Of a stretch of 64,000 bases of DNA, positions 13,501 to 26,100 are shown piece after piece. The notes beneath the pieces are model-generated. The model worked only from the letters and a program-made list of their open reading frames with translations, made no database searches and was not told the DNA's origin. The translations under genes were made by a program, and so were the position numbers. Location of the stretch: assembly GCF_041260155.1 (NCBI RefSeq), contig NC_091935.1, forward strand, positions 8,707,501-8,771,500. Reading direction: 5' to 3'. Numbering within the stretch: position 1 is the first letter of the stretch; each line of letters begins with the position of its first letter. The stretch is from Ptychodera flava (Eukaryota > Hemichordata > Enteropneusta > Ptychoderidae).

Positions 13501-16500
13501 GAAAACAAATATTTCTCATAGCAGAGCAGGTCCTTGGTCAGGTTTCAAATGTGGTAACAAAGCTAGCCACACCACATAAATACACAACAATATCACATGA
13601 TTTGAATTCTTGTTACTAAGTGTTGCACAAAACCTTTCAGTGACAGCTAGCCTTGACATCTATCTTACTGTATTCAGATGTCTAGTAATACACAAGTCTG
13701 AACAGAGATTAGTCTAAGTCTTCCCTAACAGCAGCACTACTACATGTACGACATTACCTAAACATAACAGCCAATACCGTAGTTGCTTTCTATGCATATG
13801 ACTTTGATTTTTTTTTTTGAAAAAATTACAGATTTTAGAATGTCTGTCACTCTAAACACTGAAATCTGCTGGGAACAAACCCACAACTAGCATGTTGAAA
13901 AATTAATGATATTCACTTTCCCAATCATCACAGTTCTCCCGCATACATGTATGTGTCCACAACACAGTACTATCGCATTAATCCATTACAAACCCACTTA
14001 CTGAATATTCCTGGACACCAGCAGCGGCAGCAGCAGCTAATGAATTCATGTTTTCAGATGGCACAGTAATATCATCTCTGGATTTCCTGTCCCAGCCGCT
14101 TCCTCTCAGTGTAATCAACTTTACAAGGTTTTCCCTGTTATGCCTACGAGAAGAATGGTTATGATTTCAAAATAGCATCAAAGAATTTTTAAATAAAAGT
14201 TTTATTGGCAAATGTCAAAATTTTTCTGCACACAAACAATGACCCCCACCCAAGGTTAATAGTAGTTTCTACTCTAAATCAGTGTGAAGAGACAAGTTGT
14301 GACCTGAAGGAAATCACAGTTACCCGGCAAACTATTGATGAAACTGGACAGTCCAATTTTTCCAACAGCAAGGCAGTTTGTTCCTAAAAGCGAGTTTCTG
14401 AAAACAGAGGCAAGATTTATGTCTCCTGTCTATAACTTGGTCAGTCATTTTCACCCAAAGTGAAGCAGTTTATCGTAGTAGGCTAGATCAAAATAGGAAA
14501 GACCTCGTTTGCATTGTGAACCTATAGGACTACATCTTTTGATACATTTTACCTAATAATAGCTTTTGTGGACTGCAATGTTGCTATCAATTCTACAGTA
14601 TGCAGTTGGTTGTATGGGGCACATCTCGCAGATCCAAACACTATGACATATGACCTTTGACCAGGCCAGCCAAAGATCAATACTCACAAAGATGAATATG
14701 ACAGGTGGACTGTTAAAATACTGAGATGGCAAAGAAAGCTACAGTAAAATTTTCAGATTGGCTTGAACAAGCAAAATTTTTATCTTGTCATTACATTGCA
14801 ATCAAGGATAACATTTACACTGACTGGAACTTTTGTTACAATCATTTGATTGATTTCAAATATGTACCTTCACCTATTTTCATAGAAAAATTAGCTTTAC
14901 GCTTACCTGTGGACATTTTTATCTTCCGAGAGTTGTCTAACTTTGGAAAATATCTTATTCATGCCATCTTGACTGCCTTGGTGTTCTATTTCAAATTCTT
15001 CAAGAATTGCACCTGTGAGCTATTACAAAGAATAAAACATATACGTTTGCTTTAGAATTATGCATACATGTTTAATGAGAGAGAGTGTAAAATTTGAATG
15101 GACCTTTATTCATTTTTAGAAATATCACTTGAAAAAAATGACCAGATCACTTTTGCAGATTTTCTACAGGTAATGTCTGTTTAAAGGCAATTTTCATTAA
15201 GTAATCAAATGCACCTCAGGACAGATATTCAGACTCTGCAATTTTTAACTGGTCTTTGCTGGTCCACTGCTTGTGAAGATTCAATTTGAAGCTCTTGATA
15301 TGAGTGATAATCAGAGATTAAATTTTTCCCAAAATAGCAAAGGCGGCCATTTTGAACTTCAAATATCGGTCATTTTCATGTAAACCTGTTTCTCTTGTAC
15401 CAAATTTTGCATAGTGACCCCCAATCTTTATCCTTGACTTTGAACGGGAATGGTTACAAGTTTCCTTGAGGCAATTTTGAGCAAAAATTTAAGTCTTCCA
15501 ATTTTGAGGCACATACTTCATTAATTTCCATAGTACACCTTTGTTGGAATAAAGTCAGTGTAAGCAGCCGATCCCAAACTTTCTGACCAGGAATTAGTTT
15601 AAGAGCGATATAAGAACAATATGCCAAATCTCCAAGCAGGTCAATGACCTGTGTGTAAGGTCCATCTCATATTTGAGTTGTATTTAACACACTAAAGCCA
15701 TGTGTGTTGAACCGCTTGCATTTCCTTACCTTCAATACATTGATGGCGCACTTGACATTTTCATAGTTGGAATGATCCAAAAGCAGTATTATCAAATCTT
15801 GCAGTGCGTTTCGAAGTACACGTATCCTTTCAATCTTGCCAGTTGTGTCAACTTTAATCTGAGATAGAATAGTACAATTAATTTACGTGATACAGAATAC
15901 TGATTAAAAATACATGAAATTTCACTAGGACAGTAACACATGTATGTCTTTGGCACTGGTGAGGAAAATACATCATTTTTATCAACAAACTCTTTTGTAT
16001 AGCTAGACAAGTCATATTTATCTGCAAAAGCACCCACTGCTTGAATAAGCGTCTGACCCAACTTTTGATGAAAGTTTCAAATTGAAACAATGTTTAGGGA
16101 AGCACCCACTCAGATTTTTCAGTGTTTTCAGGGAATGGGATATACAAATTCCAAAATCATTGTGTGTATAGGCTCATTCATTCCACACTTTTTTTGGTTG
16201 TGTCAGTAGTTGCTTTTTCGATATTTGGCAGTCTCTTATGTTTGACATCAAACATATTTGACAACATATTTTGGACATAGCATATGTCACACTTTTCTGT
16301 GCTTTCTTTTCAATGATACAGAAACTGATCATTCTTAAACATATACCAGGATACTAGTAGATTCCAGGTAAGTGCCCTCACCAATTTTTGAGAAAAATCA
16401 CATGCTCTGAACCTTGGGCCCTACCGCTGATAAATACGGTAAATGTGAACTAAGTGGGATTTATTGACCACTGCACAGTGGTATGAGTTGTTGTTACATG

Positions 16501-19500
16501 TATGCTGGAGGTGTATGGGCATGTAGTACTAACTACATGAGTTATACACTTGGCAATACCAGTTTGATCAACATTTGTCATTTTTATTTCCTAAAGAGCA
16601 AGAGACAAAATCTCTGGCATTAATATTTGTATATTTCGAGATCATGTGCCGTTGTAAATGAGTACTAACATGTGACCCCTGAGTATTTCAGGACATTGTA
16701 TTGGAATACATTCAAAGGGGTATTTTCTGTGTTTTTGTCTTTTACAGGACCTGCTGAACACCATGCTGCAGACATTGCTTGCAAATCTATGGCATCATTT
16801 GAATTCTACATCTTGAACATGAGGAATGAGGAAGTGATGTCGGGCTTCAGGGACAAACACTGATAATAATGGTACAGTGCTGAGCAGTCACATGTAACTA
16901 GCTTTGAATTGAAAACTGCAAATAAAGAGACAAATCTTGATGGTTTCATAATACATGACTGTGTTATTCTTCCGTTTACTATCCTTTTCCCTTTTGGAAA
17001 TGCCACTTCAACAGATAACCATGGATGTACAAAAACTTTACAGGTGAAAGGATTAATTCATTTGTTGAGTTTACAGACTGTTTGGTTATCTTGTACATGT
17101 AACTTCTGGGTTATATGTACTGCCCCCTCTGTGGCGTGATAGGGAAAAAGATAGGTACGGATTGACCAGATTACTTCCTCTTCCCCTTTTTGGGTCTTTA
17201 GTGGTGATGGGAAGGTATGGATAGTTCCTACATGCCATACGTAACTGTGAAACCTGGTAACAAATCTACTTGGAAATATGTACCGGTAGATCATCGCACA
17301 TGTATGTGATATGTTAATATCAACAGCAAATTTAAGACAGGGTGACTGAAGACTGTTGTATGAGGATAGCACTATGTGACTGCATTTGGAGGAGGTCATG
17401 ACTTACCTTAAAGTTTTCAAAGAGTTCTCCTACAAATAATGTAAATCCATGAAATCTTGGAATGGTTTTCGGATTTTTTATGCTTTCATTTTTCTTTTCA
17501 AATTCTTGATGAAGCCTGTGAATGGAAAACGACACACTGACATTAGACGTTGGGTGGAGGACAGGTATTGTGCTATACTTTCATCCAGGAAGGACTGTTA
17601 TATAATCTTCATTAATGTGATCTAGTGGAAGATTTTTATGATAGAACCCTCATGCTCTCACATTGTAAAGTTTATCTTAGTGCATTACATCTTATAATTA
17701 AGTGTTTTGTGCTTTAGACTCAGAACAGCACTCAGATTTTCACCATTTTTTAACCAAGTCTTAAAGTTGTCATTTAAACCTTCTACCCTATTTCCCTTCA
17801 TACATAAACCCAATATCCCCATTGGGGATATGCCACGGTTTTGCGAAGAGCGGTAAAGAATGTACACGTAGACAATTGGTTCGTAGTCTACATCCCTTTT
17901 TAAGCATTAGTACTTTATAATTTACCTCTTTAGAAGATGTTGTCTGAAGGTACCACTTTCTGTTTCAACTTTCATGTATCTTGAAAGATAGTCACACATT
18001 CTTGCTCCAGTATACCTGAAATTAACTTCTTCTATCGACTGTGAAAATGGAAAAAGAAAGAAACCAAATCTCTTAATTGTGAATTACATAAATATGCAAA
18101 GACCATATATGGCTAGGAGGAATGAATCTCAGCTTCATGGACCTTTGTTAAATTACAAATTATTTTGATTTGTTGCACAGAAGTTATTTATCTTGGATAT
18201 CGAAAACTAGAGTACAGATGGCTAAGAGGGTAGAACACTTTCTCGCTTGGAAATGCATTAAAATAACAACATCTAAGACAAATATACATAAATATAGAAG
18301 ACTGCAAGTGTATCAAGATACTTCAAATAGCATCAAGTGATGGTTGACTGAGCTAAAAGCTGAGTGACTCTGCAAATGTCTTCCAGCAATTACAATTAAG
18401 TCACTGATTTCTCAGTGAACATCATAACGTTCTCTCATTAAAGATAATTCTTGCTATAATCCTGTTATATATCTGTGATGATTATATGAATAAGTGCATT
18501 TAAATGTGGGCAGTCAAGGTCTTGGACAAAAATCCCAGTCACTGTCAAAACAAACTGACTAAGTTACATGCACATGTACTTGTTTGCTTTGCCATAAGCA
18601 TTGGTTGGCCAGTCAATCAATCAATCAATCTGAATGCATTCAAAATACCCAAACATTCTGACCAATGCTTCCTTTTTTTAATTTCAGAACTACAGATGTC
18701 ATAAGCTATTTCTTTTTTTCAACGCTTCAGTTTGACCTCTGTTTCACACAAGTGAATGTATGGATGCTCCTTATTTCTTTACTCCAACTGAATGGCTTGG
18801 CCATAACAGCTGTGATACTGTTTAAAATTTACTGTTTGCTCGCGATAAAGCAATCGTAAGTTAACAAAGAAGTGTGAGAGTATTGGAAATAGAATTGACT
18901 GAAAAAAACAGTATTTGCTGAAAATAGCAAAATCCAGGGGGGAGAAAATTTGGAATGGGTCTAACAGAAGTCTCTGGAACAAATATCGCTCTAGAGGTAA
19001 ATTTAAGCCAGTCTATTGACAGTTGTAGACTTACCAAATCATAGATAATATCTATAATTTCTAACAAACTTTTCTCATTTGTAACACTCTGGTTGAATTT
19101 ATCAACCAACTTTTTCAGGAGCTCATCAAAGGAGGCTGGATTTGACATCAGCTGGAACATGGAGTCTTTCAGTAACTTAAGCTCGGCACTGTCCCTCTGG
19201 GTCTTGCCAAGGATTGCTGGCCGATTGCTGGTTAGCCTGTCAAATGTGTCATACCCAGCAGAGGCCTGCAAATGATCACATGAACCATAGACAGTGGAGT
19301 GCAGATCTGTATGGACCAACCACTGATACCAGCAGAGCAGATGTCTATGATCTCTTGATATAGGAAGAAGACCTTTGTCATTTCAGTGTTCAACCACAGT
19401 CCCCTCCACACACCGGTTGGGAAATGTCTACTGTTTTACCGTGTGAAGTACCGGATTAGAAATTGTATGCGCATTATATATTGGCATCCGTATTTCATAC

Positions 19501-22500
19501 CCATTTTCGTTGCTTTTGTTTTTCAAAGATTTGTCACCAAGAACCACTGATATTTACGCTAATATGTGAAGCCTTCGTCAACCATTTCAAAAAATGAACA
19601 ATCCATTAGGTTTTGGAGAGATTGGTCATTTGGTTTTGTTGTTTTGATTTCTGTAAAACAAAATGGCGGTTACCATAGCTCGCCTGCATTCCAATGCAGT
19701 AAACTGCTATTGCCATTCTTCTTGTTTAGAAGTATGGCATCTGTTCTATGTGTGATCCAAGTCTAAATTAAACTTAAGTTTAAAGACAGGTATCACATGA
19801 AATGTGGTGTTTATTTTGGTGTGGGAGTGGATTATGTATTCAAACTGAAATGAAGCCCTACAATTACAAACACAGATGTCTTATCAAACCATAAGGCGCA
19901 TCGTAACAATAGGGACTAGGCGTTTCCCAACTGGTGTGTGGAGGGACTGTGGTTCCATTAATTTCAAAAGATAAACCATTTGAAGTTAACTTTGCTAAGT
20001 GCTGTTACTTACTGTACTGTCATAGCAATAGTAGTTGTGGTGGACTCCTTATTAACAGAACATAAGATGAAAATCTGATTTTTCCATCATTTGACACAAA
20101 TGAACTTGAAAGTTGACAGGATGAAGTCACTGTTTTTGGCATTGTTTTTGTGGATTTGTATGATTTGATGAGAAGTTGGCTGCATGAGTCAGGATCTCCA
20201 AACACGCTGAAAGGATGGTCAACAAACGTATCTGCCCTTCAAACCCACCAGAGTTACTTTTACAAAAGGTAAAGAGAATGTGGTAACATGACTTTTTGCT
20301 ATCTGCCTGAAATATATTACAATGAACTAAAGGCTACTTCCATGCACTGCAAATCTAAGAGAACTTTATGGTAAGGTTTCACTTGATACACACTGTGACA
20401 CACATCACAAGTAATCAGTATGTTTATGCTAACTTAAACATGATGATAACTTCAATTTACTCATAATTGCAAGTTATGAAATACGCTCTCACTCTTAAAC
20501 TGCTTGCAAGTAAGTCCATAATGAAACAATACAAAAGTACCTAGCAGATACCTATAAACAGATCATGTGAACCATAGACAGTAGAATAGAACAGTCTATG
20601 CATGAACCAACCCCCTGATAACAGCAGCCCGGGCAGCTGTCTATGATCTCTTGACACAGGAAGAAAAGCATTATCATTTCAGTTTCATGAGTTGGGCCTT
20701 ATGAAGTTAACTTTGCTACATGCTGTCACCTACTGCACTGTAATAGTGATAATAGTAAGAGGCAGATTTACCATTCACAATGAAATAAGATAAAAATCTC
20801 ATTTTGAATAATGCTGTCTCAAATTGTTCACGAACAACCATGTACACATATTCTTTTGTTATGTATCCTACAGTTTCAAATCTACTTATTTTTACCTGGT
20901 CCGAAGTTGCTGCAGCTGCTCTTGGTACGAAGACAGGAGCTTCAGCTGACAGCTTTTTAGATTCTGATTCTGCTGGTTTGCCAGAGTTTTGTGCTCCTGG
21001 GGATGACATTTTATTGTTTTGTTGATTTGGTTCTGCTGAAAATGAAAAACACAATACCATAAAGGTCACCAATGTTCATAACAGTGGGTCACCAAGAAAG
21101 CAGAATAGTTACCCACTGAATCAAATATTGGTCACGTACAGAGAAAATATATATTATGGCCACCTTTGAGAATGCTAAAAGGGTCCAAAGTGCTAACTGT
21201 GTCTGTATTTAACTCAGACTCTTCACATTTGCTTTGAAAAATCTGTCTACATGTATAGTATGAACAGAGGAATAATGATTGGAAATGAATGTGCTCATGA
21301 GAAAAACTTTCAGTGATTATCATTTTGCACTGAGCTGGGATTTTGCTATTATAAGTTCATTTTATATGGCTGAAATATCAGCTTAGATTTGCAAAGACAG
21401 ACTGACACTTTGCATGCAAATTAGGCCTAAAATACATCTGGGAAATTCGATGTTGATTGATGTCCTTTTGCTCACACATGTAGTCAAAATATTTGTTAAA
21501 ATAGAAAAAAACTGTGTGGATTAGATTCACATTTTGTACAATCTTTTTCTCTCTAACATTTATGGACTCTTTCCTCCAAAGGATCTCTTTGGGTAACCAA
21601 CAGATCTACCATTTGTGTCTCAAATTTGTTTAAAATTTGTTTAAAAATTTCACATATTTTGCATAATATTGTAATGATATTATCAAGCGTTATTTTTTTA
21701 TTGACCAGAGCAACTCTTCCACAAGGCTCAGTGTTTCAAGTGTTTCAATTACGGGAGATATAATTATTGAACTGGGGTCCATGCCATTGTCTTTGCTGTC
21801 ATCTAAGTGATTGGGCAGTTTTTAAAAGTTATACAACCTTTGGTTCATTAAATATAAAATATGACTTCATAAAAGGTTTTGTGGTTAAAGGAAGTCTTTC
21901 TTTGAGCAGTACAAATGCTGTACATGTGTTTTAACATGATGTTTAAGTCACAAGACTCAGATTTTTGCATGCTTGACATGACCAAATGAAGAGCAACTAC
22001 CCACCCCCCAAAAAAAAAAACAACAAACAAAACGAAAGTGATTGCATAGAAAAGGAAAATAGTGAATATGACGAAACTGACTCAGTGTTGCAGTGAGACA
22101 CTATCTACTACTCTATCTTTGAAAAAAAAAATGAATACAATTTCTGAAGACCACATCGCTCTTGAGCATCTATTACCTGCGTACACCAGTGAAGTGTGTA
22201 AAATCTAGTACACCCTATGGTATCTGAGTCACTGGTTGAGTAGTCTGCAACAATTTGTGATGCACCATTGCACTGGCAGAACTAAATAGGAATGAATGGT
22301 CGTGGAAGTGCTGTGCATTGTCCTGGCAGTACAAACAGCACAGCAAAGGTGTAAAACATGGTTATGCGACGTTGTCTGCGACGTTCAAGGTACCCGCAGG
22401 ACGGAATACACACGGTTACAACGGTGAATGTGCACAAAGAGCTAAATATCAAGGTGTCAGACTGCATAATAAATGAGCTCATGTTATTCACAAAACGAAA

Positions 22501-22741
22501 TATATGCCAGGATACACTAAATGTTATAAATTCTGCAAACGCTAGAAATATTAACACAGCTCTCTTAGTCGAAAACGAATAAGAATATGCTGTTTCTACC
22601 TAATCTTGAATCAGGTGGGCGCGGAGAGAGAGGTTGTCGTAAGGGTTTCCTTCTTTGCTGTGCTCCATCACCTGCACTGTCACCCCCACCATCTTTGTCT
22701 GCGGATTTCCCCTCGACTCCTGCATTTGTATTTGTCGACAT
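10527..22741 (-). CDS. PAIP1: Polyadenylate-binding protein-interacting protein 1, 11 exons, 447 aa
   Basis: Translation cofactor that bridges poly(A)-binding protein and the eIF4A/eIF3 machinery in the cytoplasm, favouring mRNA circularisation. Coding exons in transcript order: 22741-22600, 21035-20896, 19265-19035, 18038-17926, 17515-17407, 15858-15730, 15019-14907, 14143-14002, 13436-13382, 12458-12383, 10620-10527 (stop TAG). All have GT-AG borders and every phase joins. The start is the MSTNTN methionine; an upstream in-frame ATG (22816) lacks conserved-looking sequence. Residues 1-47 are low-complexity and charged; 74-86 form a PAM2 motif (KKLSAEAPVFVPR) that binds the PABP MLLE domain; about 112-350 is a MIF4G domain with family signatures YTGARMCDYLS, RFHGFTLFVGEL and LTGAILEE; 374-384 NEPVFFSPDGR is a PAIP1 signature; 393-447 is acidic and Tyr-rich, ending DDEAEADYIQFLRES, like the PAM1 region. 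Length is close to vertebrate PAIP1 (about 480 aa). Introns hold several transposons. Exon 2 has a tandem NAGNAG acceptor. Confidence 0.93.
11044..11914. mobile_element. TTAA-flanked element with about 115-bp terminal inverted repeats, family C
   Basis: Left arm 11044-11155 and right arm about 11800-11914 are inverted copies (shared core AACGGTCGATATTTGACGTG and GAGATATYGATAAAAACATG). TTAA lies on both sides (11040-11043, 11915-11918). The 871-bp element has a GC-rich interior with CpG-rich blocks and no recognisable transposase. It sits in PAIP1 intron 10, 25 bp from another TTAA element. A diverged relative of its right part is seen near 35,020-35,155 (ACGAACGTTCG, GGTGGGCCA). Confidence 0.78.
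11940..12287 (-). mobile_element. TTAA MITE, family A, copy 1
   Basis: 348 bp between TTAA at 11936-11939 and 12288-12291. Ends GGTAGTTCACGCCTCG and GAGGCGCATTCTATC are inverted repeats. It carries the family's internal GGC-rich motif around 12110-12125. Lies in PAIP1 intron 10. Confidence 0.85.
12557..12825 (+). mobile_element. tRNA-derived SINE
   Basis: The head has an A-box-like AGTGGTTAGGGTAACGG (12567-12583) and a B-box-like GTTCGAGAC (12606-12614), the internal pol III promoter of tRNA-derived SINEs. Part of the head is duplicated (second GTGAGTTCAAGACTC at 12666-12680). A central motif GAGCAAGGCACTTCAC (12701-12716) resembles conserved central domains of several metazoan SINE families. 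It ends with an A-rich tail (about 12801-12825). Inserted in PAIP1 intron 9 antisense to the gene. Target duplications are unclear. Confidence 0.82.
12826..12975. repeat. Degenerate minisatellite, period about 21-22 bp
   Basis: Six to seven diverged units of about AAAGACAGTTTTCTAACATGT follow the SINE tail directly. Its minus-strand translation (KLSLHVRKLSF) is an artefact. The SINE may have landed in, or seeded, the array. Confidence 0.8.
15201..15520 (+). mobile_element. TTAA MITE, family A, copy 2
   Basis: TTAA at 15197-15200 and 15521-15524. Start GTAATCAAATGCACCTC, end GAGGCACATACTTCA, with internal GGCGGCCATTTTGAA near 15342. Lies in PAIP1 intron 6. Confidence 0.8.
19272..20840. repeat. 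Segmental tandem duplication in PAIP1 intron 2, one copy split by a transposon
   Basis: A block of about 290 bp occurs twice. Copy 2 is contiguous (about 20555-20840). Copy 1 is broken into 19272-19390 and 19980-20110 by the element at 19394-19952. Shared landmarks are ATGAACCATAGACAGT, TGTCTATGATCTCTTGA, CATTTCAG and TGAAGTTAACTTTGCTA. On the minus strand both copies contain a GTRRGT donor-like site in the same place. Confidence 0.8.
19394..19952. mobile_element. Nonautonomous DNA element with about 33-bp terminal inverted repeats
   Basis: Left end CCACAGTCCCCTCCACACAC (continuing CGGTTGGGAAA) is inverted at the right end (TTTCCCAACTGGTGTGTGG then AGGGACTGTGG). Internal sequence is 559 bp with no transposase. 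The uninterrupted sister block near 20690 acts as an approximate empty site and supports insertion. A clear target duplication is not visible, so the superfamily is unassigned. Confidence 0.8.
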
Positions 22742-23158
22742 GCTTCGGACGCTTCGTGTCTCTTTAGCCTTTCTGCAAAATGACTTCAGCACAACCGCAA
22801 AAAGTACAGTGACCACCGTAGTAGTTTGTCTTTCCTAGTCTGGTACTTCCTGTCCTTTTCTGGAAAATTGTTTATGTTTTTTCGGCTACAGTCGGCTATT
22901 TCCGGTATTTATAAATATGACTGACAAAGTCATACTTTATGCATGCAAAATGTGTCAAGTAATAAATTAATTCCTCTGTAGACCTTAATCAAGATGAATA
23001 TTATTTCGTTTGTCATTCGTTTATGTTTCTGTCGACTTTGGGTATATTCGAAAACTATTATTATATCTCCGAACATATCCGAAAGATGGCGAACGTGTGA
23101 ACGTGAGTGTCGGAGACCCGAGCTTCAATGACCCGGAAGTGTATAGACGTCCCTAAAC
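22742..23158. promoter_or_regulatory. Probable bidirectional promoter of PAIP1 and BRIX1
   Basis: Only 417 bp separate the two divergent start codons. Visible candidate sites: ETS-type ACTTCCTG (22845-22852), TTTCCGGTA (22899-22907) and CCGGAAGT (23133-23140), and a YY1-type AAGATGGCG (23083-23091), a set typical of TATA-less housekeeping promoters. Two upstream ATGs lie before BRIX1: 23086 (a four-codon frame) and 23128 (out of frame, overlapping the true start). Start sites are unknown, so whether these ATGs are transcribed is inference. Confidence 0.7.
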
Positions 23159-26100
23159 ATGGCGAAACGCAAGGGAGAACAGAACGACAGCAAAAAGGCG
23201 AAAAAGATCAAACCGTCTGAGGAACAGGGAGGCGTGTTACCGTCGGAAGGTAAAACTAGTACAGCGCCAGTGGAGGAACTAATAACAAAGGTATCAATTG
23301 CTTTGAAAAATGACAAATGATATACGGATTTGGCAACACGTGGTCTTGCTAGGAAGGATAACCTTGTGAGACTAGCGTTGAACATGATGTGTGCCGTATA
23401 TCCATAATCCATGTTTGTTTGGGTCGTGCATTGTTTTCAGAGCCAAAGATCGGGAAATGTTCCGGCGCGGAATGCGCAACCCAGAAACAATAAATAATAA
23501 TTGTCTAGGGTCATTCTCTACATTTAGCATTCGTTTGTAACTGTGCTTCAATATGCTGTTTGACCTGATGTGTGGAATATTGGATAAACCTAGGATTAAA
23601 CCATCGGTATATCATGGATGGTGGATACGAGCGGTATATATAAGTGCGGGTCGGCGTGTCATTATCGTGCGATGAAAACCTGCACGTCAAGCTTTGAAGT
23701 TACTGAAAGATTCAAATTAAATTCTCAAGCAAATTTTGGGAGTTTCTCATCTTATTGTATGGCTTCTTTCGTGTATTTCCCAATGCATTTCCAGGGGAAA
23801 TGGAAAAACAAGACAAGGGTTCTCATATTTTCTTCAAGAGGAATATCTTACAGAGGACGGCATCTAATGAATGATCTTAGGACGTTAATGCCACACGCCA
23901 AACCAGGTAATTATTAAATACCTCCGTAGGCCTAGGTAGCTGCAAAATTGTAGCGCCACGTTGAGGCGGTCGGTGATTTTTGGTTTTTGCGACTTCGCTC
24001 ACCAGTAGTGCTACAATGCCGATGGCCCAGTAGAGGTCAAAATAAGCACATCCCACTGGACGAGGTATGTTGATGTGAAATGCTACATATTTACCGCATT
24101 TGGTCGTACTGATCTATCGCTACTGAAGACTAAACACTGTACTACAATAACCTTGTCGTTTATGGGGTTTGGAATTTGTTCAAACACGTCAATCGCATTC
24201 CATAAACATTGGGGCATCCGTGTTTCTTGGAGCAGCCATTACTGGAAGTTGGTAATGGCAGCTCCCAGAAATGTTTTCGGAACGGGATCATCGTGTTTGA
24301 ACAAATTCCAAACCCCATAAACAACAAGGTTAGTGCAGTATAGTGTTTAGTCTTCAGTAGTGATAGATCAGTACGACCAAATGCAGTAAATATGTAGCAT
24401 TGCACATCAACACGCCTCGTCCAGTGGGATGGGCTTATTTTGACCTCTACAGGGCCATCGGCATTGTAGCGCTACTGGTGAGCGAAGTCGCAAAAACCAA
24501 AAATCACCGACCGCCTCACCGTAGCGCTACAATTTTGCAGCAACCTCCGTAGGTAATCGACAAAAAATGAAATGAACTCTTAATGAAAAATACAATCATG
24601 TGTTAAATGAATGAGCATGTCACTGAGAAATATGCAACCGACATTTTGTTTTCTGAATAATATTCACATTTTATATCTTTTCTTTGAAATTAATTTTCCT
24701 AACTGTGACCGTATTACAGATGTGAAGATGGAGAAAAGAGATGGGCTCTTTGCAATAAATGAGGTGAAATTTTACGTTACTATTTTTTCAACAGTCATTA
24801 ATTGCCGCACCATTGCTCTGTTTGTAGATCTGTAACAATAGACTAAATAGGGCTGACTCCCAGTTAGGTCTCAGCTCCATCATTATGATATAGATAGATA
24901 ACAAGTATGTTTTCATGTTACTTTTAAAAATCACCTTGACAAGAGTTGTGAAAATTCTCTTGTGTTATCACCTTATCTATGATTGAAACTTTAAAAAATC
25001 ACATATCAATTAATCCAACAACAACCTGCCAGCATAAACACCGGTGCAAAAGACATGAGTTGTGAAAAATTTAGTCAGCAGAAACCAATGTCAAGCATGT
25101 GCTATAATCTGTAACAAATCTGCAATGGCAGTGAGTGCTATTGCAGAATTAGAAGTGAGCATATCCAATCCAGCCCAGAATTCAAATGGACCCAGTTACA
25201 ATCAAAACCACATGTGCAAAGGCCCATGGAAATACATGTATTTCCATATGCAAACATCAGCCAGTTTGTACCGCTATTAAGTGATGTTTTAGGCATATGA
25301 GTCTGTAGAACACTACGCGCCGCTTTTATTCCTGAGTAGAACCATTCCTAAAGGACCTACAGACTGTAAATTGTGAAGTTGTATTCATTTGTTGATCAGA
25401 ACAATGGAAGTAGAGCACTCACTGGTCGAAGCAAAACACAGAATGTTCTGAACCTTGTTACACCAATCGTGTGTGTGTCTGAATTACCCAAAAGAAGTCA
25501 TATATCGAAACTCTTTTTTTCCTGGCAATAGCTTGAGTCTGGAAAATTGAAATATGATATCCTAGATATTGTTGAATGTTTTCTTGGATATTCTTGTGCT
25601 ATATTCAATATTTGTCTCAAACTTTGAATTTCTCTATTGTGTATCAAAATTTAGGACATGGTTGTTCATTTGACCGCAAAATTCATTTAACTTGCAATTC
25701 ATGGATATGTGTAGAACCTTGCTGGAGGTTCCCTAGCATGGTAAGGTAGACAGCCAGTTAGACATACAGTACATAGATAATATTGCAGGCAGTCTTTCCA
25801 CATGTCCAATGGCAGTTTTGACAAATTTTAAAATAACAATGTGTCACATGTCACATTTTTTCTCTGCTCAGATCTGTGAAATGAAGAACTGTAATAAAGT
25901 CATTTACTTTGAGCCCAAGAAGAAGAAAGACTTATACATGTGGTGAGTGGCGACAATTCTGTCTTTGAGACTGTCCAGGCATTTCCAAAGTTAGATGTGC
26001 AATCACTCTTAGAGTTGAAAGCATTCAGAAATTTGTGATAATCTCCATGGGATCAGAATTACATGGTATGGTTAGTAAAAGTGGTAGGTCAATCATCTCA

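Noticed and set aside
23251..23252. Alternative BRIX1 exon-1 donor (GAAG|GTAAAA)
   Set aside because: It would join the next exon out of frame and lose the GKWKNK motif; the donor after 23290 keeps phase 0.
24075..24405. Mirrored ORFs beginning MKCYIFTAFGRTDL / MQCYIFTAFGRTDL on opposite strands
   Set aside because: They are the two arms of the foldback element read in both directions.
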